Positions 55,125-63,762 of a stretch of DNA of 64,000 bases are shown piece by piece (the first letter of the stretch is position 1; every line of letters starts with the position of its first letter). Under the pieces are notes generated by a model. That model searched no databases. It worked only from the letters and a program-made list of their open reading frames with translations, and was not told the origin of the DNA. Position numbers and translations under genes: made by a program. Origin of the DNA: Kocuria sp. cx-455. Its GTDB lineage: Bacteria; Actinomycetota; Actinomycetes; Actinomycetales; Micrococcaceae. The stretch covers positions 215,149 to 279,148 of the forward strand of contig NZ_JACXBS010000006.1 of NCBI RefSeq assembly GCF_014698015.1, written 5' to 3'.

Positions 55125-55249
55125 ACCCCCACCGTAAACATGCAGGTGGCTCAGCAGGCTCAACTGATTCGGTCAGGAACGTCATGAGGGCCACGACATG
55201 CATCAGGCAGTGACCCTTTGACATGTAGGAGTCGTGCCAGGATCGAAGG

Positions 55250-57388
55250 ATGAGTGCAGAAGCCGGATGGTCCGATGAGCCAATTAATGACACTGACGCC
55301 GACAGTCTTCAGAGGGAGAACCTAGCGAAGGAAACCGCTCAGCTCATCGAACGCGTGACGGCTTCTCAGGCCAGTAAGGTGTTTGCCCTTACTGGACCTT
55401 GGGGGAGCGGCAAGACCTCGCTGGCCTTGATTATCGAAGGACAACTCAAGGGGCACCGCACGGGGTGGAAGACTGCTCACTTCACTCCCTGGGCAGCTGC
55501 GGACACTGAGTCGATGACGGCGGAGTTCATCGCTGCGCTTGCCGATATCCTCCCCGACGACAGGCGGACGAAAGCGCTCGAATTGCTTGGCCAGGCAATA
55601 ACCGTGGGCTCCTCGGGGCTATCCGTCGCCTTACCTGCCATGACTGGAATTCCCGCCGGACGAGTGACACAAACGGGGAAGAAGGTTAGGGATTGGCTGA
55701 CAAAGCCGAAACCTTGGCACAAGGCGTTCGATGAGCTGTCCAAGGAACTCGCTGGATCACGAGGCAGGGCGCTCATCCTGGTCGACGACATCGACCGAAT
55801 TGACCAAGAGCAACTGGCCTTGTTGCTGAAGATCATCCGTCTGCTTGGACGCTTCCCGAATATCCATTACCTCCTCATGTACGACGAGCGGACCCTGTTC
55901 GAGAACCTCTCGGGTGATAGGAACGACAAATCGGCGGCGCTCTACGCGAACCGCTACATGGAAAAGATTGTTCAGTACCAGGTGCCCGTACCGCCTATGT
56001 CGCGCTATCAGATCGAGCAACGGGTGCAACAAGGACTCGACGACATTGCCGCAAGACGCGGGCGACAGTGGGGCTGGAACGACAGCGCCTACAGGGATGC
56101 CAGGGACATTCTGGTGGCAGCTCTGAAAACACCTCGAGGCATCGATAGGTACGTTGTTCAGCTCGACAGGCTACTGGCCCTACATTCCCCAGAGGAGATC
56201 GACGACATAAATCTGATGCTCCTCACTGTCCTTCAGACGCAGGACCCTGTCGTCTATAGCAGGTTGCCGGAAATGAAGGGATACCTTACCTTCGACAACA
56301 GGAAGCATGTTCGCCTACCACTGGACAAGGAAGAAAGTATCAATTGGCAAGCGGTCGTTGGCGCTGCTGAGCCCTGGGAAGGCTCTCTAACGAAAGAGAT
56401 TGTTAATACTCTCTTCCCCGCCACTCTTGAAAAGACCCCCACGGAATCCATAGCAAGTAGCAACAGCATCTGTCACGACGAGTATTTTGATCGGTACTTC
56501 GTCCATGTCATTCATGGGGAAGACGTCCCCGACCGACTCCTCGACGATGCACTGAAGCAACTTCAGGAAAAAAACGAGCGATCTTCCCTCGTGGCCTTGT
56601 TCCAGGAGCAACTTTCTGAAGATCAGATGGGAGTGGCCCTGGGGCGGCTCATTCAAAGAACAGTACCGAAGACACTCGACCAAGAATCCCAGTCCCCACT
56701 GGGCCTAGTCGAAGCTGTCGCACGACTACACGGTTTCCTTCCCGAGCGGCGCGACGCCGCCATGACTCCGTACGGCCGTGTCCAGGATTGGCTGATCCAA
56801 CTCCTTGAGCACGTTGACACAACAATCCCAGCCGCAGACTTAGTCGGCGTCCTAGGGCATGTGGGAGAGCCATTTGCCCTCGCGGAGATCCTCGGCCATG
56901 CTTTACGGAATTCTCAGAACGATCGTGCCCGGAACGATCCACATCAAGGCGAACGTGTAGCCCTGCTCAAGGACGCCGGTGCGCAATGCACGGATGAACT
57001 GGTGAGCGCCTGGTTCGACTTGATTTCCCAGCAGAAGGCAGCGACCGAGCGTGATCCACGACTTGTTCGTATGGGACTCATGTTGTCTGTCATCGGAGAT
57101 TCTGAGGGGTTCCTGCGCCGCATGAGTGAGAAGGCCGAAGAGGTTCCCTCACAAGAAGAGGTCGTCGCTTGCTATATCGCCGTGGAGGAGTGGTACCCAC
57201 GGTCGAGCGCATCCAGCTCGGTCCAAGGGCTCGACGAGGGCACGCTACATGAACTTTGGCCGAGCCTCCCGGTTGACTCCACCTCAACAGAACAGTCATC
57301 CCTGGACCCCTATGACGTGAGTTGGGAAAACATCGTGAAATTCGCTCGGTCTTGCATTATCCAGGAAAGAATGCCCCCGCAGGAGTAG
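55250..57388 (+). CDS. KAP family P-loop NTPase
   Basis: A 712-residue NTPase. Walker A is GPWGSGKTS at residues 49-57 and Walker B RALILVDDIDRID at about 172-185, the arrangement of KAP/STAND-like NTPases. FTPWAAADTESM lies between them, as in KAP members. A long C-terminal half (from ~340) is helical and lacks a recognised domain. Bacterial KAP NTPases occur on plasmids and in phage-defence islands. Start ATG at 55250; the ribosome site is GAAGGATG-like. Codons are A/T-richer than chromosomal genes. A good terminator follows at 57411. Confidence 0.85.
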   Translation: MSAEAGWSDEPINDTDADSLQRENLAKETAQLIERVTASQASKVFALTGPWGSGKTSLALIIEGQLKGHRTGWKTAHFTPWAAADTESMTAEFIAALADILPDDRRTKALELLGQAITVGSSGLSVALPAMTGIPAGRVTQTGKKVRDWLTKPKPWHKAFDELSKELAGSRGRALILVDDIDRIDQEQLALLLKIIRLLGRFPNIHYLLMYDERTLFENLSGDRNDKSAALYANRYMEKIVQYQVPVPPMSRYQIEQRVQQGLDDIAARRGRQWGWNDSAYRDARDILVAALKTPRGIDRYVVQLDRLLALHSPEEIDDINLMLLTVLQTQDPVVYSRLPEMKGYLTFDNRKHVRLPLDKEESINWQAVVGAAEPWEGSLTKEIVNTLFPATLEKTPTESIASSNSICHDEYFDRYFVHVIHGEDVPDRLLDDALKQLQEKNERSSLVALFQEQLSEDQMGVALGRLIQRTVPKTLDQESQSPLGLVEAVARLHGFLPERRDAAMTPYGRVQDWLIQLLEHVDTTIPAADLVGVLGHVGEPFALAEILGHALRNSQNDRARNDPHQGERVALLKDAGAQCTDELVSAWFDLISQQKAATERDPRLVRMGLMLSVIGDSEGFLRRMSEKAEEVPSQEEVVACYIAVEEWYPRSSASSSVQGLDEGTLHELWPSLPVDSTSTEQSSLDPYDVSWENIVKFARSCIIQERMPPQE

Positions 57389-57410
57389 CTCGACATGCCG
57401 ATGTCAGAAA

Positions 57411-57450
57411 CCCCGTAGGGCCCGCGCCTGTCGTGCGTGGCCTTACGGGG
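57411..57450 (+). terminator. Terminator of the KAP NTPase gene
   Basis: CCCCGTAGGGCC pairs with GGCCTTACGGGG (11 of 12) around a 16-base loop, 22 bases after the stop. No T run, so an attenuator-like or weak terminator. Confidence 0.5.
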
Positions 57451-57519
57451 ATCACCGTCCGTGACGAAGAGCACGAAGGACGCGTTTGCCACCAACAGGG
57501 CTGAGAGATCAATTATCAG

Positions 57520-58095
57520 CTGAGGGTCGGAGAGCTTCGTCTCGATCCAGAGAGTTCCTGCAGCGCCGGGGTCGAGGCGGAAGCGCTGTACGAGGACAGA
57601 AGCTCCGGGGCCAAGGACGACCGGCCCTGACTGGCCGCCTACCTCAAAGCCCTACGGGTCGCGGACACCCTGGTGGTGTGGAGGCTGGACGGGCTCGGGC
57701 GCAACCTGCGGCGCCTGGCCAACGTCGTCCACGACCCCACCGACCACGGCATCGTGCTGAAGGTCCTCACCGGCCAAGGCGCAGCGATCGACACCACCAC
57801 CACCACCGGCAAGCTGGTGTTCGGAATCTTCGCCGCCCTGGCCGAGTTCGAACGCGACCTGATCTCCGAACGCACTACCCCCGGGCTGGCTTCCTCCGGG
57901 GCGAGAGGCCGGAAGGGTGGTCGCCACTTCAAGATGACCCCGGCCAAGGGCCGGCTGGCCCAGGCGTCCATGGGCCAGCCCGGCATCAACGTAGCGGAGT
58001 TGTGCCAGGAGCTCGGGGTGATCCGCCAGATCCTCTACCGCCACGTCTCCCCCACAGGGAAATTCGCGAGGATGGACGCAAGCTGCTGGCCCAAA
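57520..58095 (+). pseudogene. Degraded serine recombinase (resolvase/invertase)
   Basis: Recognisable resolvase sequence without a usable start: YEDRSSGAKDDRP, a TGA at 57628-57630 where Gly is expected, then LAAYLKALRVADTLVVWRLDGLGRNLRRL, KVLTGQGAAIDTTTTTGKLVFGIFAALAEFERDLI and the HTH LCQELGVIRQILYRHVSPTG. Just after this the frame shifts (about 58060) into REDGRKLLAQK. The N-terminal region with the catalytic Ser is missing. The relic marks past site-specific recombination. Confidence 0.8.
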
Positions 58096-58277
58096 AGCGG
58101 ACAACGCAAGCCATCCAGCCCTGCTCGGCAACTTCAGAATGGCGATGCCCAACTTGGGAATCCGCCGGATCATCTGCTGACCGACACTTCGCAGAAGATC
58201 CCCTCTGGGCGGCGCGTCTGAGAACATGCTTGGAGGAAGCCGCGGCACCGTAAGCCACCCCGGGAACGGAGGGTCCG

Positions 58278-59492
58278 TTGGGTAAACAATCACGGCGACC
58301 GAACCGACGTAATCGACACAGCCGCATCAAAGTGCGGCAGGAGAATGGTGGACTCAAGGTCTCCATTTTTACCAGTCCCAGTGTCGTGGGCGGCGAGGTC
58401 TCATTAAAAAATGAACTACGGCTGGTGCGTAGTGCACTGCTGTATGCGGACACTGTCGAACTCGTGTCCCCAGGAGCCACTATGCTCAGCACACTGAACC
58501 CCTTGTCGGGTGCTGGGGACGTGGATCCATCTTCGTTGCTGTCACAGTTGGACGATGAGACCCTGACACGGCTGGGACTTGAACGCTCCCCGAACGAAGT
58601 GCGCCAGGTGTTCGAGATGCTTCCTAAGCTAATGAGCCTTCCTGAGGAAGATAGACGTGCTGTTCTTCCCCGGGACGCTGAGCAAGAACTGCTGACTGGC
58701 CTGGCGGAGTTGCAATCCGCGATGGCCACGGCAGGGGATTTCGTCGGTGGAGTCCTCAAGCGATCTGGTTCACCAGAGCTAGAAATCGCTCTTGAAAAGG
58801 GCGTACTAACCGTAGACTCCGCTGGATTCAGGTCCGAGATGCAAACCGAGGATCAGATCGAATGGTACGCCGCCCGATTGCGCTCTGCCTTGGGAAACCC
58901 TGTCGACACGTTGCTCCTCGACGAACGAACCGTGAAGTTCCTTCAGGACATGGACGTGGACGCCCCCGCGGAGACTGTGAGGGATCGTGCGACCAGGGCT
59001 GCTGCGGGGTCGGGACTCCTCGAGCGACTGCCAACCTTTCCTGACGCTGCAATGAACGATGTCCTCGAAGTCCGGGATGCCCTTGCCGAGGGACGATCAC
59101 GGTATCGCGTGGCGGTGAAGCGGCTGGCCGCCGAGCTCTCGTCCACAGCACTTGATGAGACCTTGCCGGCTGAAATCGACGAAGTCTGGCGCGACGAAGT
59201 TCGTCCCACGCTGTTGGATATGCAGAAAACTGTACGAGCGTCGAGCCTGGCACGGGGAACGGCCCGGCGGTTGGCGTCCGACTACAAGAGTCTTCTCACA
59301 GGCGGCACCCTGATTGTGGCGATCGAGAACCTCGCTCAACTATCACCGACAACAACAGGGTCGATCGCCGTTGGCACGAACATTGCGTGGCAGGCCACCG
59401 CCGAAGTGCTCCATGCCCGATCGGAGGTTCGCAAACGAGACCTCGTGTACTTACTGGACGTACATCGACGCTTAGGTGGCGCAGCCCTGTAG
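58278..59492 (+). CDS. Hypothetical protein, 404 residues
   Basis: No family recognised. The start is TTG at 58278 with CGGAGGG just upstream. The first 22 residues are very basic (RRPNRRNRHSRIK), followed by an alpha/beta-looking region (LKVSIFTSPSVVGGEVSL) and a mostly helical remainder rich in Glu, Arg and Leu. It ends in a short hydrophobic stretch (GSIAVGTNIAWQATAEVL) and a basic tail. No membrane helix is clear. It stands between a dead and a live serine recombinase, so it is likely cargo of a mobile element, possibly defence-related. Confidence 0.65.
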   Translation: MGKQSRRPNRRNRHSRIKVRQENGGLKVSIFTSPSVVGGEVSLKNELRLVRSALLYADTVELVSPGATMLSTLNPLSGAGDVDPSSLLSQLDDETLTRLGLERSPNEVRQVFEMLPKLMSLPEEDRRAVLPRDAEQELLTGLAELQSAMATAGDFVGGVLKRSGSPELEIALEKGVLTVDSAGFRSEMQTEDQIEWYAARLRSALGNPVDTLLLDERTVKFLQDMDVDAPAETVRDRATRAAAGSGLLERLPTFPDAAMNDVLEVRDALAEGRSRYRVAVKRLAAELSSTALDETLPAEIDEVWRDEVRPTLLDMQKTVRASSLARGTARRLASDYKSLLTGGTLIVAIENLAQLSPTTTGSIAVGTNIAWQATAEVLHARSEVRKRDLVYLLDVHRRLGGAAL

Positions 59493-59843
59493 CAAGTGTC
59501 GACGACGGACGAATACTGGGCAGATGCGACCATGACGAGAAACCACTCTGTCGTTGACAGCAAGTGATCACCGCACTGGCTACTCACCGCAGGCACGTGC
59601 GCAATTGACTTCGGCAACCATGCTCCCCCGACGCATACTCATGTCCTTTCGTGAAGACGTCTGCATGGACTGCTTGTGATGGTGTGGTTGCGCAGACGAG
59701 TTTGGACATCTATGCAGTCGACTTCGGAAAACGACACGAGGCGCGGGCAACCAAGCGAGGTTGTCATGCCCGGTTACCCCGAGCGGTGAAAAGCCCGCTC
59801 AGGTACGACATATGGATCACGACGTCCACTGCAGCAGGTGGAC
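59493..59843. other. Intergenic, no gene seen
   Basis: Between two convergent genes. No open frame with coding character, hairpin of note or repeat was found. Confidence 0.5.
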
Positions 59844-60437
59844 TCAGATGGTCGATGCCTGCGGCAGCTCTCGAATCCGCCGGTACAGGGTGGCCCGGGA
59901 CATCCCCAGGTCCCGGGCGACCTGGGTGGTCGGTTCCCCACCCTCGATGAGGCGGAGAGCGTTGCGAACCTGGGAGTCGGTGAAGGTCTGGCGCCGCCCA
60001 CCGAGGTCCTTGCCGGCGGCGCGGCGCTTGGCCACCGAGTCGGTGATCCGCTCCCGCTTGATCTCCAGCTCCATCTGCGCCAGTGCGGCCATCACGGTGA
60101 ACACCATCGAGCCCATCGGGGTGTGCGTGTCCACGTCGCCCCCGCCCAGGTTCAGCACCCGCAGGCCAGCCCCCTTGCTGCGCAGCTGCTCGGCGAAGGC
60201 CAGCATGTTTTGTGTCGACCGGCCCAGGCGATCCAGCGTGGTGATGACTAAAGTGTCGCCCTCCTCAAGCGCAGCCAGCGCGCGGTCGAACTGCGGTCGC
60301 GACGCACGGCTGCCAGACACTCCACTGTCGACATACACGTCATCGCGCCGCACGCCGGCGTTCAGCAGGTCAGACACTTGACGGTCCACGTCCTGTTGCC
60401 GCGTCGAGACCCTGGCGTACCCGATCAACTTCCCCAT
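59844..60437 (-). CDS. Serine recombinase (resolvase/DNA-invertase family)
   Basis: A 197-residue small serine recombinase. The catalytic Ser is in IGYARVSTRQQD, the Arg residues in SGSRASRPQFDRAL and LDRLGRS, and the C-terminal HTH in TTQVARDLGMSRATLYRRI. It cuts and rejoins DNA at a paired site, as a Tn3-type resolvase or Pin-type invertase. Start ATG at 60437 with GGAG six bases upstream. A 12-bp palindrome 117 bases upstream could be part of its site. Confidence 0.92.
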   Translation of the reverse strand: MGKLIGYARVSTRQQDVDRQVSDLLNAGVRRDDVYVDSGVSGSRASRPQFDRALAALEEGDTLVITTLDRLGRSTQNMLAFAEQLRSKGAGLRVLNLGGGDVDTHTPMGSMVFTVMAALAQMELEIKRERITDSVAKRRAAGKDLGGRRQTFTDSQVRNALRLIEGGEPTTQVARDLGMSRATLYRRIRELPQASTI

Positions 60438-60755
60438 GTCCACTCCATCTGTCTCGCAACTGACGTTGAGTATCCGATTCTAGGGGCATGGATAAAGCAC
60501 AGGGATTCGAGACAGGCTAAACCGCGGAAACATGCGGGCGCAAATTTCTTTGACGAGACGTCTCGCATCCCATCCGTTATGAGCCTGGGTGCCCCCTCTA
60601 GACGCGGATTCGCCCAGGACGTCTCTTTCCCCACGAGGCCCCCGGGGGTGTTTTAGCTTGTGAGAGGCCTGTGCTTTACTGAGAGAAGCCTCAGACTGGG
60701 GCTGGACTGAGTCTCCCCGGGCCCCGGTGTGAGAACTCAAGAAGGAGTGATGAAC
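60438..60755. promoter_or_regulatory. Divergent promoter region with a possible recombination site
   Basis: The 318 bp between the recombinase and fdhA contains CGAGACGTCTCG, a perfect 12-bp palindrome at 60554-60565, and near 60677-60697 a weak GAGGC...GCCTC repeat. Resolvase sites normally lie just upstream of the resolvase gene, so the region is the natural place for res or an inversion half-site. Confidence 0.4.
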
Positions 60756-61946
60756 ATGGCAGGCAACCGTTCCGTCGTCTTCCGCGGCGTGAAGAACATG
60801 CAGGTTGAGGATCTGGACTTTCCGAAGCTCCAGATGCCCAACGGCAAGAAGGCACCCCACGGTGTTGTCCTGAAGATCGTAGCTTCCAACATCTGCGGTA
60901 GTGACCTCCACATCTACCGCGGATCCTTCCCCGCCCCGGAAGGCATGGTCATGGGGCATGAGATGACCGGGGAAGTCGTGGAAATCGGCTCTGACGTCGA
61001 GTTCCTGAAGGAAGGCGACCTGGTCTCGGTTCCCTTCAACGTGGCTTGCGGCCGCTGCCGCAACTGCCGCAACGGTCGTACCGAGGTCTGCCAGACCTGC
61101 AACCCGGACGCCGATTCCGCTGCCTACGGCTTCAACCTGGGCGGCTGGGACGGCGGACAGGCCGAGTATCTTTTTGTTCCCTATGCGGACTTCCAGCTGC
61201 TGAAGTTCCCGGACCGTGACCAGGCCATGGAGAAGATCCGCGATCTGGCGCTTCTCTCTGACATCCTCCCGACTGCTTTCCACGGCCTCATGGAGGCTGG
61301 CGCCAAGCCCGGGTCCACTGTCTACATCGCGGGGGCCGGCCCCGTGGGCCGTTGCGGCGCCGCAGCTGCGCGCCTGCTGGGGGCGTCCTGCATCATCGTC
61401 GGCGACCATGACAAGGATCGCTTGGCCCTGATGAAGCGCAACGGTTGCGAAACCATTGACCTCAACGAGGATGTCCCGCTGCAGGACCAGATTGAAAAGA
61501 TCCTTGGCGAGCCGATGGTCGACTGCGCCGTGGACTACGTCGGCACCGAAGCTCACGGCATCGGCAAGGACGCGGACAAAGAGGATCCGGCCTATGCGAT
61601 CAACCAGGTGATCGACGTTACCCGCGCGGGAGGCGCCACCGGCATCATCGGCATCTACGGGCCTGACCCCCTGGCGGATTCCAAGGACGAGCAGAACGGC
61701 ATCTACCCGATTGAATTCGGCAACGCCTGGATCAAGTCCCCGAAGATCACCGCTGGCCAGGCGCCGATCATGCATTACAACTACGAGTTGATGCAGGCGA
61801 TCCTGTGGGACCGCATGCCGTACCTGTCGGACATGCTGCAGACCAAGGTCATCGGCCTTGACGATGCTCCTCAGGCCTACGCGGACTTCGACAACAGCTC
61901 GCAGGAGAAGTACATCATCGACCCCCACGGCATGATCGCCTCCTGA
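60756..61946 (+). CDS. fdhA: Glutathione-independent formaldehyde dehydrogenase
   Basis: A 396-residue zinc MDR enzyme of the FdhA type. Catalytic zinc: NICGSDLHIYRG and GHEMTGEVVE; structural zinc Cys: CGRCRNCRNGRTEVC; NAD motif IAGAGPVGRCGAAAARLLGA. The insertion NPDADSAAYGFNLGGWDGGQAEYLFVPYADF is the hallmark that separates FdhA from ordinary alcohol dehydrogenases. It oxidises formaldehyde to formate with tightly bound NAD. The start is ATG 60756 (AAGGAG eight bases upstream) rather than ATG 60750, which is too close. It lies among mobile-element genes, suggesting a transferable formaldehyde resistance trait. Confidence 0.93.
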   Translation: MAGNRSVVFRGVKNMQVEDLDFPKLQMPNGKKAPHGVVLKIVASNICGSDLHIYRGSFPAPEGMVMGHEMTGEVVEIGSDVEFLKEGDLVSVPFNVACGRCRNCRNGRTEVCQTCNPDADSAAYGFNLGGWDGGQAEYLFVPYADFQLLKFPDRDQAMEKIRDLALLSDILPTAFHGLMEAGAKPGSTVYIAGAGPVGRCGAAAARLLGASCIIVGDHDKDRLALMKRNGCETIDLNEDVPLQDQIEKILGEPMVDCAVDYVGTEAHGIGKDADKEDPAYAINQVIDVTRAGGATGIIGIYGPDPLADSKDEQNGIYPIEFGNAWIKSPKITAGQAPIMHYNYELMQAILWDRMPYLSDMLQTKVIGLDDAPQAYADFDNSSQEKYIIDPHGMIAS

Positions 61947-61958
61947 TCTTGTTCACCC

Positions 61959-62032
61959 GGTAGTGAGGCCCTGGCAATTTGCCAGGGCCTCACTACCGCC
62001 AGGACGCGCCCCAAGCTGAGGGCGCCTTTTCG
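61959..62032 (+). terminator. Double terminator of fdhA
   Basis: First, a perfect 17-bp stem GGTAGTGAGGCCCTGGC (61959-61975 with 61981-61997) without T run. Then GCGCCC/GGGCGC (62006-62025) followed by CTTTT. Confidence 0.75.
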
Positions 62033-62126
62033 TTCTCTCCTATGGCCGGTCAGGAAAACAGCTGGCCGTGAACCCGGTGCCAGGGGTTCCACGCCGGGGT
62101 ACCAGGCTCTCCCATGAAGGGGTGCC

Positions 62127-62753
62127 ATGATGGGCCCCATGGCTACCCACAGTGATACCCCTAGCAACGAAATTCCTAGCCAGAAAGGGGTATCAGAGGG
62201 TTCCAGTGCGGTGTTCACCATGAAGGAAGCCGCCGATGTGGCAGGTGTCAGTGTGAGCACCCTCCGCCGACGACGCGCCGAGCTGGAAGAAGCGGGGGCC
62301 ACCATCACCTCCACCGGGTGGCAGGTGCCCATGACCGCACTCATCGCCGTGGGCCTTATCCACGGCGAGGGTTTCCATACCGCCTCACAGGCCGGACCAT
62401 CGACCCGAGCCGCTCAGCCTTCGGAGGAACCAGAGAACACCGGGCGGCTGCTCGAGCGCGTCCGCGAGCTGGAGGCTGAGGTCCAGGAGTGGCGACGGCG
62501 CGCCGAAGTTGCTGAAGCACGAGCCGAAGAACGCCGCCGAGCTCTCGACGCCCTGCAAATCGCCAACGAAACCGAGCGGATGGCGCTGCGCATGCTCACC
62601 GGGCAGAGCTTCCACACACCACAGACCCCTTCAGCCCTAGAACCTGCTCACCGCGCCCCGGTGGCGGAGCCGGAAGCATCCCCCGAATCCGCCACACCCG
62701 CACCCTCTCAAGAGCCGCGTCGCGGGTTCTTCTCCCGCATCTTCTCGGCCTGA
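62127..62753 (+). CDS. HTH/coiled-coil protein of plasmid type
   Basis: A 208-residue protein. The N-terminal HTH (FTMKEAADVAGVSVSTLRRRRAELEEAGATI) is followed by a WQVPMTALIAVGL segment. A long coiled coil comes next (LLERVRELEAEVQEWRRRAEVAEARAEERRRAL), with a Pro-rich tail ending RRGFFSRIFSA. Proteins like this sit next to rep or mob genes on small actinobacterial plasmids and may serve in replication control or partition. Two starts are possible (62127 or 62139). It ends 6 bp from the convergent relaxase gene. Confidence 0.75.
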   Translation: MMGPMATHSDTPSNEIPSQKGVSEGSSAVFTMKEAADVAGVSVSTLRRRRAELEEAGATITSTGWQVPMTALIAVGLIHGEGFHTASQAGPSTRAAQPSEEPENTGRLLERVRELEAEVQEWRRRAEVAEARAEERRRALDALQIANETERMALRMLTGQSFHTPQTPSALEPAHRAPVAEPEASPESATPAPSQEPRRGFFSRIFSA

Positions 62754-62759
62754 GACCAG

Positions 62760-63419
62760 CTACAGGCCCCGTCCACGATCCTCCCGGCCGGGGCCGGGGC
62801 GGCGAAGATGATGTGCCTGCTCCCACGGATGAGGCGGGCTCACCCGCTGTTGCTGCTGGGGCGCCGGGGACTGTTTCCGGGGTGCCGGGTTGTCCAGCTC
62901 CACGAACTTGCGGATCTGCTCCCATTCCGCGCGGCGGGCCGCCACCACCTGAGCCTGTTGCTCCTGTTGCTGACGCACCGCGGCCACCGAACGTTTACCC
63001 CGCCCTGCCTCACGGCGCCGCGGCGCGGTCTGCAACCCGTGCTCCAACTCCAGACGGGTGCATGCGCTTTGGGCGGCGCGCCGGTCGTTGCGGCCGTGCC
63101 ACACCGTCCCCTCGTCACTGACCCGGCACACCACCACGTGCACATGGTCATCAGCGTGGCGGACCATTACCCACGGGTGCTCCGCGAAACCCATCGACTC
63201 CGCAAACGTCTGACCCGCCTGCGCCCACTCCGCATCCGTCAACCGCCGATCCTCGACAGTGTTACGCAGGGAGGCTTGCCAGATCGGTTTCGTGATCTCC
63301 GGGCGGGTGCGCATCGCCGCGCGCATCTCCTTCACCCACGCCTTCTCATCCGCATCCCCGGTCACGAACACGTTCCCGCCCACGACCACACCACCGGGAT
63401 TGACCTTGACCCCGGGCGG
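62760..63419 (-). pseudogene. Relaxase/mobilisation protein, 5' end cut off by IS element
   Basis: About 215 residues of a MobA/MobL-like relaxase. The metal-binding HxDDHxHxx motif is plain in RHADDHVHVVVCRV, preceded by FVTGDADEKAWVKEMRAAM and followed by a Gln/Arg-rich region and PPHPWEQAHHLRR. The reading frame runs upstream through VKVNPGG and then into the IS end, with no N-terminal catalytic Tyr region. The gene is therefore truncated at its 5' end. It indicates a mobilisable plasmid or integrative element. Confidence 0.8.
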
Positions 63420-63448
63420 TGGACACCTTGTAAGAGAGGATGTTCATC

Positions 63449-63762
63449 ATGGGAAGACAGCGTCGGGAGTTCTCTCCTGAGCACAAGGACGAGGCCGTGA
63501 AGCTGGTGATCAACACTGGCCGGCCGGTGGCTGTGGTCGCTGGCGAACTCGGTATCGGGGACAGGCGTTGGGCCGGTGGGTCAACCTGTTCAAGAGCCGC
63601 CAGGAGGCTGCTGAGGGCCCGTTATCGGAGACCGAGCGTGCCGAGTTGACGCGGCTGCGCAAGGAGAACTCCGAGCTGAAGATGGATCGGGCGTTCCTGA
63701 AAAAAGCCTCCCTCTTCTTCGCCCAGGAAGCATCGGATACGAACGAGAAGCGTTCGCGTTGA
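63449..63762 (+). pseudogene. IS3 transposase OrfA, single-base deletion
   Basis: OrfA begins MGRQRREFSPEHKDEAVKL (HTH) with AAGAGAGG upstream. After ELGIGDRR the frame breaks and resumes one base shifted as LGRWVNLFKSRQEAAEGPL. A single T is missing at about 63567-63569 (CGTTGG for CGTTTGG). The leucine-zipper part LTRLRKENSELKMDRAFLKKAS is intact. Its stop overlaps the orfB ATG. Confidence 0.8.
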
